NCBI GenBank assembly: GCA_021613375.1
Contig: CM038726.1
Coordinates: forward strand, 16,048,341 to 16,112,340
Source: Megaleporinus macrocephalus
Lineage: Eukaryota > Chordata > Actinopteri > Characiformes > Anostomidae
DNA: 64,000 bases
Reading direction: 5' to 3'
The position numbers and the translations under genes were made by a program. Position 1 is the first letter of the stretch; each line of letters starts with the position of its first letter. Below are positions 32,466-44,640 of this stretch, one piece after another. The notes under the pieces are model-generated. The model ran no database searches, was not told where the DNA came from, and was given only the letters and a program-made list of their open reading frames with translations.

Positions 32466-33099
32466 TACTCTAGGAAGCAAAACCAGGACTATTTAATATA
32501 ACAAGGCATTTCACAAATACTTCACTTAATATAATTGATATATCTGATTATTTACCCACTTATTCAATATTATCTACAGCTAGTATACCATATCAACCAA
32601 ATACTGTATTCCATCACTGTTGTGCTGGCTGCTACCTCAGAGACTGCTATGTTCATATACGCCAGGTCGTCTGCTGACATGTATGTTACACCCCTCCTTG
32701 CACAACCTCTTTGCATAACACATTCTCAGTAACCTGCTCTGGCTGACCTGTGTCCCGTTTCTATTTGCTGTATGTCTTTTGTATTAAATGCAGTCATTTT
32801 TTATCTAGTACTTGTGTATGGCTGTACAGTACAGCCTCTTGAATCTTGAGACAAGAATGCTGAACGTGTCATTGTTAATGAGCTTGAAGTCAGTAGTAGC
32901 AGTGATCAGCTGAGGAGTCTAAAGATTGACCTGTTGTTCTCTTGCTGATATAGTTATATTAATAGTTTCAGTATACTTTTTTATTTCTTCTCAACTCCAT
33001 CTTTTCTCTTCTCCTCATGCTGTTATGCTGTAGGCTAGTTAACTAAGTGAGCTGACGCCCCCACTGGAGATCTGGGGTTGGGAGAAGTGGAGAAGGGTT
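32466..33099. other. No gene seen; possible LINE-derived sequence
   Basis: Pieces near 32700-32840 (GCATAACACATTCTCAG, CTTGAATCTTGAG) look like a LINE 3' region but are too decayed to call. Confidence 0.4.
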
Positions 33100-33432
33100 T
33101 GTGGCACTTATTAATTGCAACTTGCACTTTTTGGCTGCTGCTCTTCATACGTGCACATACAAGCACGTGCAACTTTTATTTTTTATTTTTTATTATTATT
33201 TACTCATTTTATTTACTTCAACTTAATAAATTTATATTATTTATATAATATATTATACTTTATATATTGTGTATATTTTTTATTATTTTTTATTATGCTT
33301 TTTTTTCTCTTTTTTTTATTATTTCTTATTATATCTTTATCTAGTGGTCAATGGAGGAACAGCAAAGTAAGACTTTCATTGTAACTGTCTGTTTCTGCTG
33401 TGCATATGACAATAAAACTCTTGAATCTAATT
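33100..33432 (+). mobile_element. LINE 3' UTR
   Basis: AT-rich UTR (33175-33345), then GAACAGCAAAGTAAGACTTT and ATGACAATAAAACTCTTGAA. This is the standard terminus of a fish CR1/Rex-like LINE, with AATAAA-type signal and TTGAATCT tail. No coding part retained. Confidence 0.75.
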
Positions 33433-33970
33433 GTTGTGATGGTGTTGTGCTCTAGTTAAGTTCATCTTTTGCTCAACTGACAGGTCAGTTTACTGGCCTG
33501 AAAATGACCCAGTGCTCCTTTTGGGCAGCCCGAGGCTGAAAAAAAATAATTGGGAGATGGTTATATTGCAGGCCCACCTCGCACCACAGGCCCCTGTGCC
33601 GCTACCCAGGCTAAAGTTACTCTGGCTTAACAAATGCACTTGCCTTTCTTGAAATGAAATGATTTGTTACCCAGGGTAATAATTAGAGGTGGGAACTATG
33701 ATGATGTTTTATTATCAGTATGATAAATGATTTCTCAATACACTTTTCTGGGCGTATCGTGGATATCGTCAGCGCTTAAACACCACTGACTATGTTTCAT
33801 TACAGTCAATATAATTAGACCTGTTCAACCTGATTTAGTGCAGAAGTTTCTACAATGTTCTACAAATATTTACAAATATACATACATACGTAGCGCTGTT
33901 TAATGTCTTTAGACATTATCAGCAAGAATTGTCACATGTATACACTTACTTATTCTTTCTTCTTTTACAG

Positions 33971-34089
33971 GTTTTACCTCCTGGGACACCAAGGAACCTT
34001 TACCTTCCTGAAAGTGGATCCACACAACAGGAATAAGCAGTTCCCTTTACCTCCTATTTGTCCCACATCCCCTTCTACAGCCAGACAAG
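33971..34089 (+). other. Candidate isolated internal exon (119 bp), gene unknown
   Basis: The acceptor is strong (TTCTTTCTTCTTTTACAG) and the donor is consensus (CAAG then GTAAGT). Between them one frame is open: one base, 39 codons, one base, so flanking intron phases would be 2 and 1. The peptide includes YLLGHQGTFTFLKVDPHNRN and then KQFPLPPICPTSPSTARQ, a composition more like a real protein than repeat debris. I do not recognise a family. MITE-like sequence lies on both sides (about 33687 and 34250-34318). No neighbouring exon was found in the window. Confidence 0.3.
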
Positions 34090-34249
34090 GTAAGTACATA
34101 AACCTGCACTATACTATTATTTTAAGTTAATATTTACACTGGCAATGGCCATACTGGTGATGAGCTACACTGCACAGTCACATAATTATTGTGGTTATAT
34201 GTTTTATAAGTGGAATGGCAGGTTTAATTTGATTTAATATAATGATGCA

Positions 34250-34318
34250 TATTGTGTAGCATGAAAATTTCTTTGTATCATGATATAATATTTCTGCTAT
34301 ATCACCCAACCCTAGTGT
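34250..34318. mobile_element. MITE end fragment (ATATCACCCAACCCTA)
   Basis: TATCATGATATAATATTTCT, then GCTATATCACCCAACCCTAG, matches the right end of the family at 18494-18678. Confidence 0.5.
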
Positions 34319-35559
34319 TAACATCCATTTGCCATTGAGTTTGTTTTTCAGGGTCTAAACATGAGACTCTTTACTATAAAATTATAGAATTATTATTACG
34401 TAAATAATGAGTTGCATAAAAACTACATGTATATTCTATATGGACAAGTTCAAGTTGGCACATTTTCCACTTGTTTTTATGTCAAACAACAACGCAAACT
34501 GAAAATGTCGCATGAGTTGACAGTTAAAGTGAAAGATTCTTCTATCAAATTACCAATTGTTTCTCACTAGGCTATTTGGCCTGTTTGATCTTTGTTTGGT
34601 GAACATCATAGCTGCTCCAAAGTGCATAAACTATGATCTTGAGAGCAAATTTGCCATTTTTAGTATGTGCTTAGCTTTATTTTCATCTTCATAAATGCTG
34701 TAGAATACATTGGACACATGTTTCCGTATGTAAGTAGTGAGAATGTGTGTTTCTTCATCAATAGAAATTGGCATAAAAACAGTAATAGTATGGGAATACA
34801 CAACATTTCAGAATACAGCTGACCACCACATCACTACTACTAAAGAAAAAGCTTTGTTTTGAGTACTTACTGCTTTAGAACACTTGGGTTAAGAGCATCA
34901 GGAATGCACACCTTACAAAGCTCATTGTAAATGCTGGAGCTGCTAGTCCCTAAAAAGTCTGGTAAATCTGTTCTAACCATTATTAATTTAAAGCAGTTTG
35001 TCTGAATCAGGCAAGCTTCCCCAATCTCAATACATCAAAACATATTGAGAAATATGATAACAGAAAAGAAAGTGTGTCAAATGTGCTTTTTGGAAGATCA
35101 AATATCAGAGCAATAAAATACAGAAACATCATATTCACATGCCATTAATAGTGCTTTTTTGCTAAATCTGTTTATTAAAAATTTGATGGGGGCACTGCTT
35201 TGAATTAATGTGACTGAGGGCTCATTGTTTGCTTTGGGGGTCTTAGTTATAACCTTGTGTGAAAACTAAACCCACCATGTATTTTGTATTAGAATATTTT
35301 ATATTAATATTCATGATATATTAGAGCCACTGAGAGGGAGATTAATGTCATTTGTGTGATTGATGCATGCTAAGGAAAACCTTTTGAAGGGTTTAAACTG
35401 GGTATATATTACTCCAGTTGTTGCAGATGCTGCTGCTATGGAAATACATAAAAGTGACCATAGGCATGTTCTAATGTGTTTAACTAAATAAAATATCGGT
35501 GCTGTTCAAAGATAGACATGTATCTTCATTGTTGTTCATTGTTTACATGTTTCTACATC
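34319..35559. other. No gene or repeat family recognised
   Basis: AT-rich unique-looking sequence without long ORFs. Confidence 0.6.
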
Positions 35560-35745
35560 AGTTGAACACGACAGCTGCCCTTCATATCCAGTGAGAGTTT
35601 TATGATGAACGATAAATAATAAAAACCTGTTTATATTAACATACATACAAGAAGTTAAGAAAGTTTTTGGTCTCTCCTGTAAAGATACTATTTTGGATAT
35701 GCTTGTTTTCCTTTGTTCAGTAACAATATCCATGTTTCATGTTAT
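35560..35745 (-). mobile_element. Family B palindromic MITE copy, reverse orientation
   Basis: GTCTCTCCTGTAAAGATACT then GTTCAGTAACAATATCC parallels 47790-47850 and, complemented, the left part of 63175-63490. Confidence 0.55.
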
Positions 35746-35866
35746 CAGGTATTCGTTTGTGTCTGTACTCATATAGATTAGTCTAGGTTGCCTATAAATA
35801 GCCTTGATTGTGGAAGAAATGTTAGATGAGCAGGTGTCTACAAATGTGTGGGCATGTGGGCTCAGC

Positions 35867-35976
35867 TTCCCAGACAGAAGTAAAGCTTAGTCTTGGACTA
35901 CAAAGCAATTTGAATTAAGGTTCTCTATTGAAAGACAAATGCAGTTTAAGACTGGGCTTAATCCCTGTCTGAGACG
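35867..35976. mobile_element. Short palindromic MITE (TTGGACTA family)
   Basis: CCCAGACAGAAGTAAAGCTT and AGTCTTGGACTA at the left are mirrored by AAGACTGGGCTTAATCCCTG and TCTGAG at the right. About 110 bp. Well-known layout in fish. Confidence 0.65.
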
Positions 35977-36174
35977 CATAGTGTATCAGATTATGCAGTA
36001 GACGGCTGGTGGGGCATGGCAACCATTTTAAGATGTAACAGCCTGCACAGATAAGCAGCAGTATGGCTCACGTCTGTATGCACAAATTAAATAGAGTAAT
36101 AATCACTAGTGTGCTACAAATTCCTTTGCTCTGTTATCTCCACCTACATATTGCTACCTTCATTTCCCTCTTCT

Positions 36175-36290
36175 GCTTTCCATCACATCCCTCCATTTTC
36201 TCTTTTTTCTTCACCCCGCCCTCTCTCTCCAACCCCCTCTTCTCCTCTGCCTCACCCTTCCTCTCCCTCCCTCCCTCTCTCTCTCTTAGG
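36175..36290. repeat. CT-rich low-complexity tract
   Basis: Polypyrimidine run ending in (CT)n at 36270-36286. The ORFs over it on both strands are by-products. Confidence 0.8.
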
Positions 36291-37628
36291 CACGTAGTGT
36301 TGGCTGGTAATAACATTAGCAGCATCTGTTGTTTCCTGTAATCCGTCCAGATTTGAAGCAGAGCTAAGCATCTGCCGCAGCCGAGAGAGGCAGGGAAAGA
36401 GGGAAGTAGTGAGAATAGATGAAGGGGAGAAAAAAAGGAGGATGACCTCTTTTTGACTCAGAGCAAAGGTCCGGAAGATGTCTGCAGAAGCATGTATCTT
36501 AGCTGCGCTTATATCTATATTTAAAATGCTGGTTCCTCCAAAAATTTAATTTCCCTCCAATTTTTACCCCTACCTCAAATGCATCCATTAAGCCGAGACC
36601 TGGCGAATGCACTGGAAACTACTTTGCCTCCTTGGTTTTTATGAGACTAAATTAGTTAACATGTAAGGGAAGCTTATACCCTACATTACCCTTCATCCAC
36701 TATGATCAATGCAGGTAAACAGCAAACTGGTTTCACGAGGAAAAGAAGACACTAAAATTTTATCCCAGCTGTGAAGGATGGTGGAGACAGCTTTACTGCG
36801 TGAGGGATGTTATGCTTTATAATCATATTGAGGGAACAATACATTCAAAGATGTAGCAAAAGTAAAAAAAAGTAAGGAATCCCAGAAATATTTAGGAATT
36901 GTCCAGAATTCCTCTTCAACATTGCAGGAAACGCTTGGAGGTGATTGCTGCTAAAGACAGAAAGCTTTAAACTTGTGAAATTTCAATCTACCTATTTGAA
37001 AATTAGTACAAAGTACAAAGACAATATAAGTAATGTTTTACCTCACCAGCGTCCCTGTTTTTGTATAGCAATTAATATTTTTGTCTTGTGTTGTTGTTTT
37101 TGTGTTATTTTTTATGTAGAAATATTTTTTATTTTCTATCTTTACATTGTTTCATGATGATTGAACTAGAAATGCTGCTTCAAAGAAATACCTTTTTATT
37201 AACTTACATTCAAAATAATGTGCATTTTGGAAATATTTATTATTTCCTTTGACAGGATGCTTTTTCTCAAATTAAGGTCTATGAAATGTTCCAAAAATGT
37301 AAGGACAGAGGCAATTTAGGACAAGGAACATTGTGAAATATTCAAAAAGCATTGTGTTAAGGTGATGCAGTTATGCTGGATATGTATTTAACAGCTTTAT
37401 GAGTGTGGATGGGTCGAGGCTCATCACTGTGCCAAAGAGTCTGGCTATTTAAAAATAACATTCCTCAGTTAGCGATAACAAGGATTTTAGATATTTCATC
37501 TCTGTGTATAATAGGAAAGGCCAGAATTTTTAAATTGATTGAATTTTTTTTAATTTGTATGTGTCTCTTGTTAAGGACAATTTAGACAAACTTTACCACA
37601 TTTACTAGACATATACTGCCTGACAAGC
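36291..37628. other. No gene; low-copy-looking block at 36291-36670
   Basis: 36291-36670 has moderate GC, no repeat-family motif and dense mixed k-mers, so it is a possible conserved non-coding element or unrecognised exon region. It follows a polypyrimidine tract and TTAG, but no consistent open frame follows. From 36670 onward the sequence is AT-rich. Confidence 0.35.
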
Positions 37629-37655
37629 AATAATAATAATAATAATAATAATAAT
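37629..37655. repeat. (AAT)n microsatellite
   Basis: About nine AAT units. Confidence 0.9.
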
Positions 37656-37719
37656 GAAATATCTAAAAGCCCTTGATTAATATGCTTAAGCTAAAACAAT
37701 TCTTTTAATCCTAGCAGTG

Positions 37720-37990
37720 TATAATTTCTGAAACAGTCATGTGGAAAGATCCTGTAGTTGTGGAAAAGTTTAAAGGGGTCAAAATATTTGGCCTGCATCA
37801 AACAAAGAAAAGAACTACGGGTTCAGAACTGTTTGCCATCTTATTAAAACTTGGTGGGACAGTGGTGAACCATCTTTGGGATGTGCTGGAGAAGACTTAA
37901 CAGAGAGTTTTGGCTATCACATCATCAAGAGCATGGCCAAATATTTATGTAACACTGTAAGGAAATAAATGTTTAAGGAGTCCAATAAAC
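37720..37990 (+). mobile_element. Tc1-like transposase C-terminal remnant
   Basis: GTGGTGAACCATCTTTGGGA and TGTGCTGGAGAAGACTTAAC (the NHLWDVLEKT block) are followed by CACATCATCAAGAGCATGGC and GGAAATAAATG, the order of the Tc1 C-terminus. No terminal repeats found. Confidence 0.6.
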
Positions 37991-38039
37991 AAACAAGCTG
38001 AAAATATTTTATACTCATTTTGAGGCTGCAGCCAGAAGC

Positions 38040-39240
38040 GCTAACCAGGCTAACAATGTTACTGGTGTGGCTGATGGCACGTGCACAGAGCCAGAGGACA
38101 GAAGACAACGCTTCTTTGTCATCATGAAGACAGAGATGAGAAGGCGTTCAAGACAGTGGATTCTAGGAAAGAGGCTGAACCAGAAGACATCTGCAGTTGA
38201 CTTCTCAAAGCCTGTTCAGACCAGCTGGCTCCAGTATTCACATTTTTGACCTTTCTGACGCTGGGCATCAGTCCAACATGTTTAAAGTAACCCGGCATCA
38301 TCTAAAGAAACCCCACCCAGCTTGCCTCAGTGACAATCGCCCTGTAACCCTCACATCAGTTGGGGTGACTTTATCACCTCTTCACCGCTGGACTCAATGG
38401 ACCCACTACAGTTTGAGTACTGCCACAACCACTCCACAGACAATGCAATCACACATCTGAACACTAGAAGAAGTAATTATGTGAAAGTGCTGTTTGTTGA
38501 TTACAGCTCAACATTTAACACTACTATCCTCTTCAAATGCACCACTTAGTTGGTAGATCGGGGACTTCATTTATCCATGTCTCACTTGATCTCCAACTTA
38601 CTGATAGAAAGACCACAAGCAGTATGCAAATATGTCTTACCCACCCTCACCTCAGCACAGGAGCACCTCAGGGTCGTGGCCACAACCTCTACCACCATTG
38701 TCAAGTTTGCTGATGACACTCTTGTGGTGGTTTTTATCTCTGATGCTAATGAGGCCCTACCTGGAGGAGATTAAACACCTGGAGAGCTTGTACCAGAGCA
38801 ATCAGGAAGACAAAAGAGCTGATAGTGGGCTGCAGCAAAAAGCACGAGAGGGGCTACCACCCTGTTTGGATCAGTTAAGCTGCAGTGGAAAGAGTAAACT
38901 TTCAAATACCTTGGTTTACATCTCGCAGGACCTGTCACATCAACTCCCTGGCGAAGAAGGGCCTGTCAGCGTCTCTACCACCTTAGACTCCTAAGGGACT
39001 TCAGACTGCTCTCCAAGGTGCTATGGAACTTCTATACCTGCACCATTGATTCATCACAGCCTAGTTTGGGAACAGCACTAAGCAGGACAGACAGGCTCTA
39101 CAGAGAGAGCTGAATTCAGTGAGCATATCATTCAGACTGAGCTTCTTGACTTGCTTATCTTCTACAAGTGGTGCTCGACTAATGCCAGGAAGATTGTGAA
39201 GGACCCCAACCATCCCAACAATGCACTCTTCTGTCTGCTG
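38040..39240 (+). mobile_element. LINE remnant (CR1/Rex-like), reverse-transcriptase domain, copy 1
   Basis: Decayed but ordered reverse-transcriptase blocks: [19 protein letters not shown], then [10 protein letters not shown], then [11 protein letters not shown], then ERPQAVCKYV. The catalytic region follows as IVKFADDTLVVVFI, with the FADD box retained, then CTTTCAAATACCTTGG (FKYLG) and CACCATTGATTCATCACAGC. Multiple stops and frameshifts. It ends where a second copy of the same domain region begins. Confidence 0.85.
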
Positions 39241-39985
39241 TGGTGCCACAACAACAATCTCTGTCCAAACATCAGTTAAACAAAGGAGATGATTATAGAC
39301 AACACAATCTGCTGGGGAGTGGTCACTCTCTCATTTACATCAATGGTGCCGAAGTGGAGAGAGTCAGCAGTGTTAGGTTCCTTGGCGGACATCTCACTGA
39401 TGCCCTCACCTGGTCCCAACACCAACACAATTGTGAGCTCTGTGGTGATGCAGACAGTGATGCAGCCCATAAGCATGCTCTCTATGGTGCTGATGGGCTG
39501 CATCACTGTCTGGTATGGCAGCTGCACTGCCTGCGACCACAGTGCCTTTAAAGGAATGGGGAGGACAGCAGAAAACATTATAGGCAACAAACTACCAGCC
39601 TTAGAGGACATCTATCAGATGATCAGGTTAGATAGGAGTCACCCAGCACATGGCCTGTTCATCATACTGCCATCAGGCAGAACAACCGCAGCATACAGGC
39701 CGGAACAACCCGGTTAATGAACAGTTTCTACCATAGGCTGTCAGGCCTCTGAACAAACTGTGAAGCTGAAAGACCCCAATACCATTTCCCTAGGCCACTT
39801 TGCAATATATTTTTTTTTTTTTTTTTTTTTTTTAGACCTGCCTATACAAACTTTCTACATAGTTTCTACCTAATCCCTTCTGCTGTAGAGTGATTGTCAG
39901 GGCCTCACCCCAAGCATTTCAATGGATGTCCTGACATGATGTGCACATGACGAATAAACTTGAAACTTGAAACTCTGTTGATGTC
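39241..39985 (+). mobile_element. LINE remnant (CR1/Rex-like), C-terminal part and 3' end, copy 2
   Basis: GAEVERVSSVRFLGGHLTDA, then TWSQHQH, a CITVWYGSCTACDHSAFKG stretch, GRTAENIIGNKLPALEDIY, then HPAHGLFIILPSGRTTAAY. These repeat functions already passed in the preceding copy (the FLG block), so this is a second partial element or an internal duplication. The end is GACGAATAAACTTGAAACTT, with a TTGAAA-type tail. Inactive. Confidence 0.85.
39811..39833. repeat. Poly-T run in LINE 3' UTR
   Basis: Twenty-three T residues. Confidence 0.9.
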
Positions 39986-40708
39986 AGGAATGTGAACACA
40001 AAGAGGATAATTTCCCCCCCGCAGGCCATTCAGGCTCTGAACCAGGACAGTAACTAGGACCACCCCTTACAAACATTATACATAGCATGTCTGCTCCATT
40101 GTACAGCATATTAATCTTATTAAACACATTAATCTCTAGACTTAATACGAGTCACATCACTGCATTGAATTTACACAAAGTGGTGCTGGCGGGCTGAAAA
40201 CTCGCTCGGTTCTCCACACATTTACACTAAGTGGGAAAAAAATGAAAACAGTATCAATTTCTGACTTAAATGACAGAGAGATCAAATGCCCACTACCTAA
40301 TAGGGAGACATAACTTGTCAAGTCCCCCTCTCTCTCTGAAGATGGGGTATGTTACATACGCTTTGAAGTGTGCTGTTGGGTTCCAGCTAATAGAAGAAGG
40401 GATAGACACTGGATACAAACTCTGAGAAAGTGATTTCTATTATCATTCAGCAGTAAAATATTAATAAAAAAAGTAATAATATTATTAGTAATTTTATCAA
40501 TATATAAAAACCAGTACACACTGATAAAAAAAAAACACTAATTAGACAGACTCTCATAAGGAACTCAATAAACAACTTGTTACCTCCTGGAACATGAGTA
40601 GGCTGATACATCAGCGTGATGGCCCAGTTATTTATCTTAATGTTACTGAGCCAAACTCCTTAGTAGTGGACATGTTGACGAGGGGCTCTGCATCTGTGTT
40701 GTACCTGA

Positions 40709-40712
<4 letters not shown>
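39986..40712. other. No gene seen
   Basis: Moderately AT-rich, with one CTCTCTCT patch near 40330. Confidence 0.6.

Positions 40713-40777
<65 letters not shown>
40713..40777. repeat. (GT)n microsatellite
   Basis: About 32 GT units with one interruption (TTTG). Confidence 0.95.
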
Positions 40778-41249
40778 CATGAAAATTTAGATGTTCATTA
40801 CTGAGATGTGACGAATGGCTTACTTAGTTCACAAGACAGGTGGCACTTCAGCTTGGGGGAATTGTGGGAGCAGCAGTGGATGGAAGCAAGTAATTTTTAT
40901 TTTCTGAGAAATTAGGAACTGTGTTCCATTGACACACAAATATTTTATGGGACATTAACAAAATCAGTTTTTCACAAACAAAGAAAAAAATAAAATAGAG
41001 TTTAAGTCCTGTGTGACTATAGAAGAGGTGGTGTAACAACAGCAGTCTGTGGCTATTATAGCTAGACCTTCAGTTTATAGAAACACCTCTATGATAATGC
41101 TTTGTACTTCTAGCATCTAAGTGGTATTCTAGTAGTATGTTAAAACTAAGATAACAGTGATTGACAGGACCATGGACTATGTTTTTGTACATTTTAACTT
41201 GTAAACTTTTTTTCTTTTTTTTTGTTTTACGTGCATTAATATGCATCAG
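40778..41249. other. No gene seen
   Basis: AT-rich, poly-T-containing sequence. Confidence 0.6.
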
Positions 41250-41390
41250 ATTTCAGCAGATATCTGATTATTTAAGTGGTCATACACAGTGTACTCCAAT
41301 TTCTTAGATCAGATTTAAGGCCCAGAAACCCTATTAAGAAATCTCATTAACAGAGCTGGATTTGATTTCAGTGTTCAGGTTTCCTGGCAC
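41250..41390. mobile_element. MITE remnant (CTGATTATTTAAGTGGTCAT type)
   Basis: Same family as 17740-17892. AAGTGGTCATACACAGTGTA, TCTTAGATCAGATTTAAGGC and CAGAAACCCTATTAAGAAAT align by eye. Confidence 0.5.
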
Positions 41391-42301
41391 ATGTAAACTC
41401 TCAGATTTCTCAGCCTGAGCAGGTGCAAGAACAAACTGCAGTACCAGAAATAAGCCAACAGCGTTTAACATAGCAACTGTGATACAGCAAGAAAGTAGCA
41501 TCGTTTTAAAGCAATGATGAAACCAAATACATGCTTGACAAAAATATTTAACGTTCTTTACCGTCTAGATCAGGGGTCTTTAATTAGAAATCAGTAAGGT
41601 CCAGTAAGAGATTTCCTCAGGCCTAGGTCCAGATCATAATAAATTTTAATGTGTGTTCTGATTCAGTGGTGTTTCCTGTTTACTGGAGTAGCCTAGTATC
41701 AGCATCTTATATCATCAGCTACTGAAACACCAACACATCACATATACCGTTCAGTATATTTCAGTATATTTACTGTTTAAATGCTGAACTGAATAAATAT
41801 TTATAAAACTTAAAAATAAATGCTTTTTACTCACTTGAAGTAAAAACGAGGGCTAAAAAAATGCTTTGAAAAAAAAGTGCATCTTTGTTTATTTATAGAA
41901 ACAGTAAATAAAGTCTTCTCGTTAACTCAGTTTCACAGCTTGACCTGTTGGTTTGGAGCCGCCTGTGAGAAGAATAAACATATACGTCTCTCCATTCCTG
42001 GTTAATCAACTTTCCTTTTTTAGAGCATGTTATTCTTTCACCGAGCTGCTTTACTTTCTGACTGCTGCTTCTCGCTTTGTACCTCGCCTGTGTGTGAGCC
42101 ACACTCCCGAATATGCACAGATCTGATTGGCTGAGTAACGCCTTTGGATTTAGAGCGAGCTAACACTAACAGCTGAGACAATATATTAGCAGGGATTCAA
42201 TGTTCTATATAATTCTTAGAATTTATTCTTGGGATATATATTTATGGAGATGTAAAACAAGAAGAAAAACAAAACAAAAACTCCTATAATGCACCCCCTT
42301 A
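41391..42301. other. No gene; possible old repeat at 41570-41720
   Basis: TCAGGGGTCTTTAATTAGAA and GTAGCCTAGTATCAGCATCT may belong to a dispersed repeat, not identified. Confidence 0.4.
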
Positions 42302-42695
42302 TGACATTGACACCACATGGCCCTTTCATCCAATCATGTACCACCTTCCAGCTCGTCACTACCCCAGAATTCTAATCATCTAAACCTGTTGTTTATTTAA
42401 TTTCCTGTATATATACTTATTTGCTTATCTTAAATTTTGCGAAGTATTGCCAGCTCTCTTATCACAGCCTGAGTGTTATCTCTTGTTCCTTTTTAATCTT
42501 CTATAATCTTTGCTTATTTCCAGGCTATGTCTTTGGATTTATTCCCATGTTATGGTTGGTTTGCTACCCTAGTTTTGACTATTGCTTGTTATCCTGGTTC
42601 TGGCTTTGTTCACTATGTATTTAACTCTATGGTTAACTGTTGCTTTTGTACAGATAAACGTACTCCTGCTAATTAAAACTGCTTCAATGTCATCA
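42302..42695 (+). mobile_element. LTR-like relic
   Basis: T/C-biased block with a TATA-like GTATATATAC at 42408, TTCCAGGCTATGTCTTTGG, ATTAAAACTGC near 42675 and a terminal GTCATCACA. Borders and duplication unresolved. Confidence 0.4.
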
Positions 42696-43114
42696 CATTT
42701 AAAGCTGAAATACAACAAAGATCCTTCCTGAAGAACCACCAGTATGATATAAAGGTAGAAAACATAAAAGACTTGTCTCTTGGTATTATATACGTGTCCT
42801 AGTGGAGAACTCATAACACATAACACAACCTCATTATGTTCACCATGATAAAAATAGCATGTTTCAATCCAACTTCAACAACTAGCCATAAGGTGTAAAA
42901 AATAGAAATAGAATTGTCTTCCAGTCACATTCAAACTAGTTACATTTCATGAGGGAATGTTCAGTTCAGCTTATCAAACAGATCTTTTAAACGATCTAGT
43001 TTTAGTAAATCAGTGAAGTTGAATGTATTTTCTTGTACTAAAGGTTTTTAGAGCCAGTCCCATTGTTATAACAAAAACATCACTACAATTGCAGCAGGGC
43101 ATATAATGTTACCA
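42696..43114. other. No gene seen
   Basis: AT-rich unique-looking sequence. Confidence 0.6.
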
Positions 43115-43973
43115 TAACCAAAAGGTTTGACTGGTAGTGTACTAAAACGTTTGTCTGGTAGTGTACTAAAACGTTTGACTGGTAGTGTACTAAAACGTTT
43201 GGCTGGTAGTGTATCTAAAACGTTTGACTGGTAGTGTATTAAAACGTTTGACTGGTAGTGTACTAAAACGTTTGGCTGGTAGTGTATCTAAAACGTTTGA
43301 CTGGTAGTGTATTAAAACGTTTGGCTGGTAGTGTATCTAAAACGTTTGACTGGTAGTGTTCTAAAACGTTTGGCTGGTAGTGTACTAAAACATTTGGCTG
43401 GTAGTGATGTAAAACGTTTGACTGGTAGAGTACTAAAACGTTTGGCTGGTAGTGATCTAAAACGTTTGACTGGTAGAGTACTAAAACGTTTGGCTGGTAG
43501 TGATCTAAAACGTTTGGCTGGTAGTGTACTAAAACGTTTGGCTGGTAGTGTACTAAAACGTTTGACTGGTAGAGTACTAAAACGTTTGGCTGGTAGTGAT
43601 CTAAAACGTTTGGCTGGTAGTGTATCTAAAACGTTTGACTGGTAGTGTATCTAAAACGTTTGACTGGTAGTGATCTAAAACGTTTGACTGGTAGTGTATC
43701 TAAAACGTTTGACTGGTAGTGTACTAAAACATTTGGCTGGTAGTGTACTAAAACGTTTGACTGGTAGTGATCTAAAACGTTTGACTGGTAGTGTACTAAA
43801 ATGTTTGACTGGTAGTGTACTAAAACGTTTGGCTGGTAGTGTACTAAAATGTTTGGCTGGTAGTGTACTAAAACGTTTGGCTGGTAGTGTACTAAAACGT
43901 TTGGCTATTAGTGTACTAAAACATTTGATTGGTAGTGTACTAAATCGTTTGGCTGGTAGTGATCTAAAACATT
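43115..43973. repeat. 24-bp minisatellite, about 36 copies
   Basis: Unit TGGTAGTGTACTAAAACGTT plus TGAC or TGGC. Spacer variants are GTGTACT, GTGTATCT (25 bp), GTGATCT and GAGTACT. GACTGG and GGCTGG versions are interspersed. Where units stay at 24 bp the plus strand is open and reads an 8-residue VLKRLAGS/VLKRLTGS repeat (43331-43645 and 43694-44089). The 25-bp units break that frame, so protein coding is unlikely. Confidence 0.97.
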
Positions 43974-44640
43974 TTAAACCTTACTTAAGTATAAATGTTG
44001 GGTATTTATACTTTATTGGAGTAATTATTTTTCAGCTAACTTTTTACTTCTACTCCTTACTTTATCACACCATTATCTGTACTTTCTAATCCTTACATTT
44101 CAAATTAGCCTTGTTACTCCTGTTTCATTTTCAGCTTGTTTTTATTCATGTACATTTACATTCCAGTAAAGGTTATTGATAACATGCCTTTGAAGTTTGA
44201 CTTTTTGCATCATTACAATACTTATAGACAACTAGTCATCATATCTTCTGCTCCATCAAACACATGTTAATGCTCAGTAGATCACAGATATGATTCTTTA
44301 ATATATTTACATTGTACTAAAATACATTTATTTTCAATGGGTATATATGCGGCTGAAACAGGAAGCCTAGCACATCCCAAATTTATTAACATTAACATTT
44401 TAATATAACATTATAGTCATTTTTCTGTGGAGGTGGGCCAGTGCACTATAGACCCCGGTGGTGCAGCATTTTTTCCTTACGTTACTTTTACTTTTATACT
44501 TTAAGTAGTTTTGAAAGCAGTACTTTTACACTTTTACTGGAGTAAAAAGCTTGAGTTAATACTTTTTTAAACTCCAGTATCTATATATCTACCTGAGTAA
44601 TGAATGTGAATACTTTTGACACCTTTGGTGTGAACATGTG
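43974..44640. mobile_element. MITE of the ACTTTTACTT...TGAGTAATGAATGTGAATAC type
   Basis: Right end: GTTACTTTTACTTTTATACT, AGTACTTTTACACTTTTACT, GAGTAATGAATGTGAATACT. Left part: CTTAAGTATAAATG and CTAACTTTTTACTTCTACTC. A familiar fish MITE; the left terminal repeat is replaced by or merged with the minisatellite. Confidence 0.65.

Noticed and set aside
43115..43973. CRISPR-like array of regular short repeats
   Set aside because: There are no unique spacers; the 24-bp units are contiguous, and the setting is eukaryotic. It is a minisatellite.
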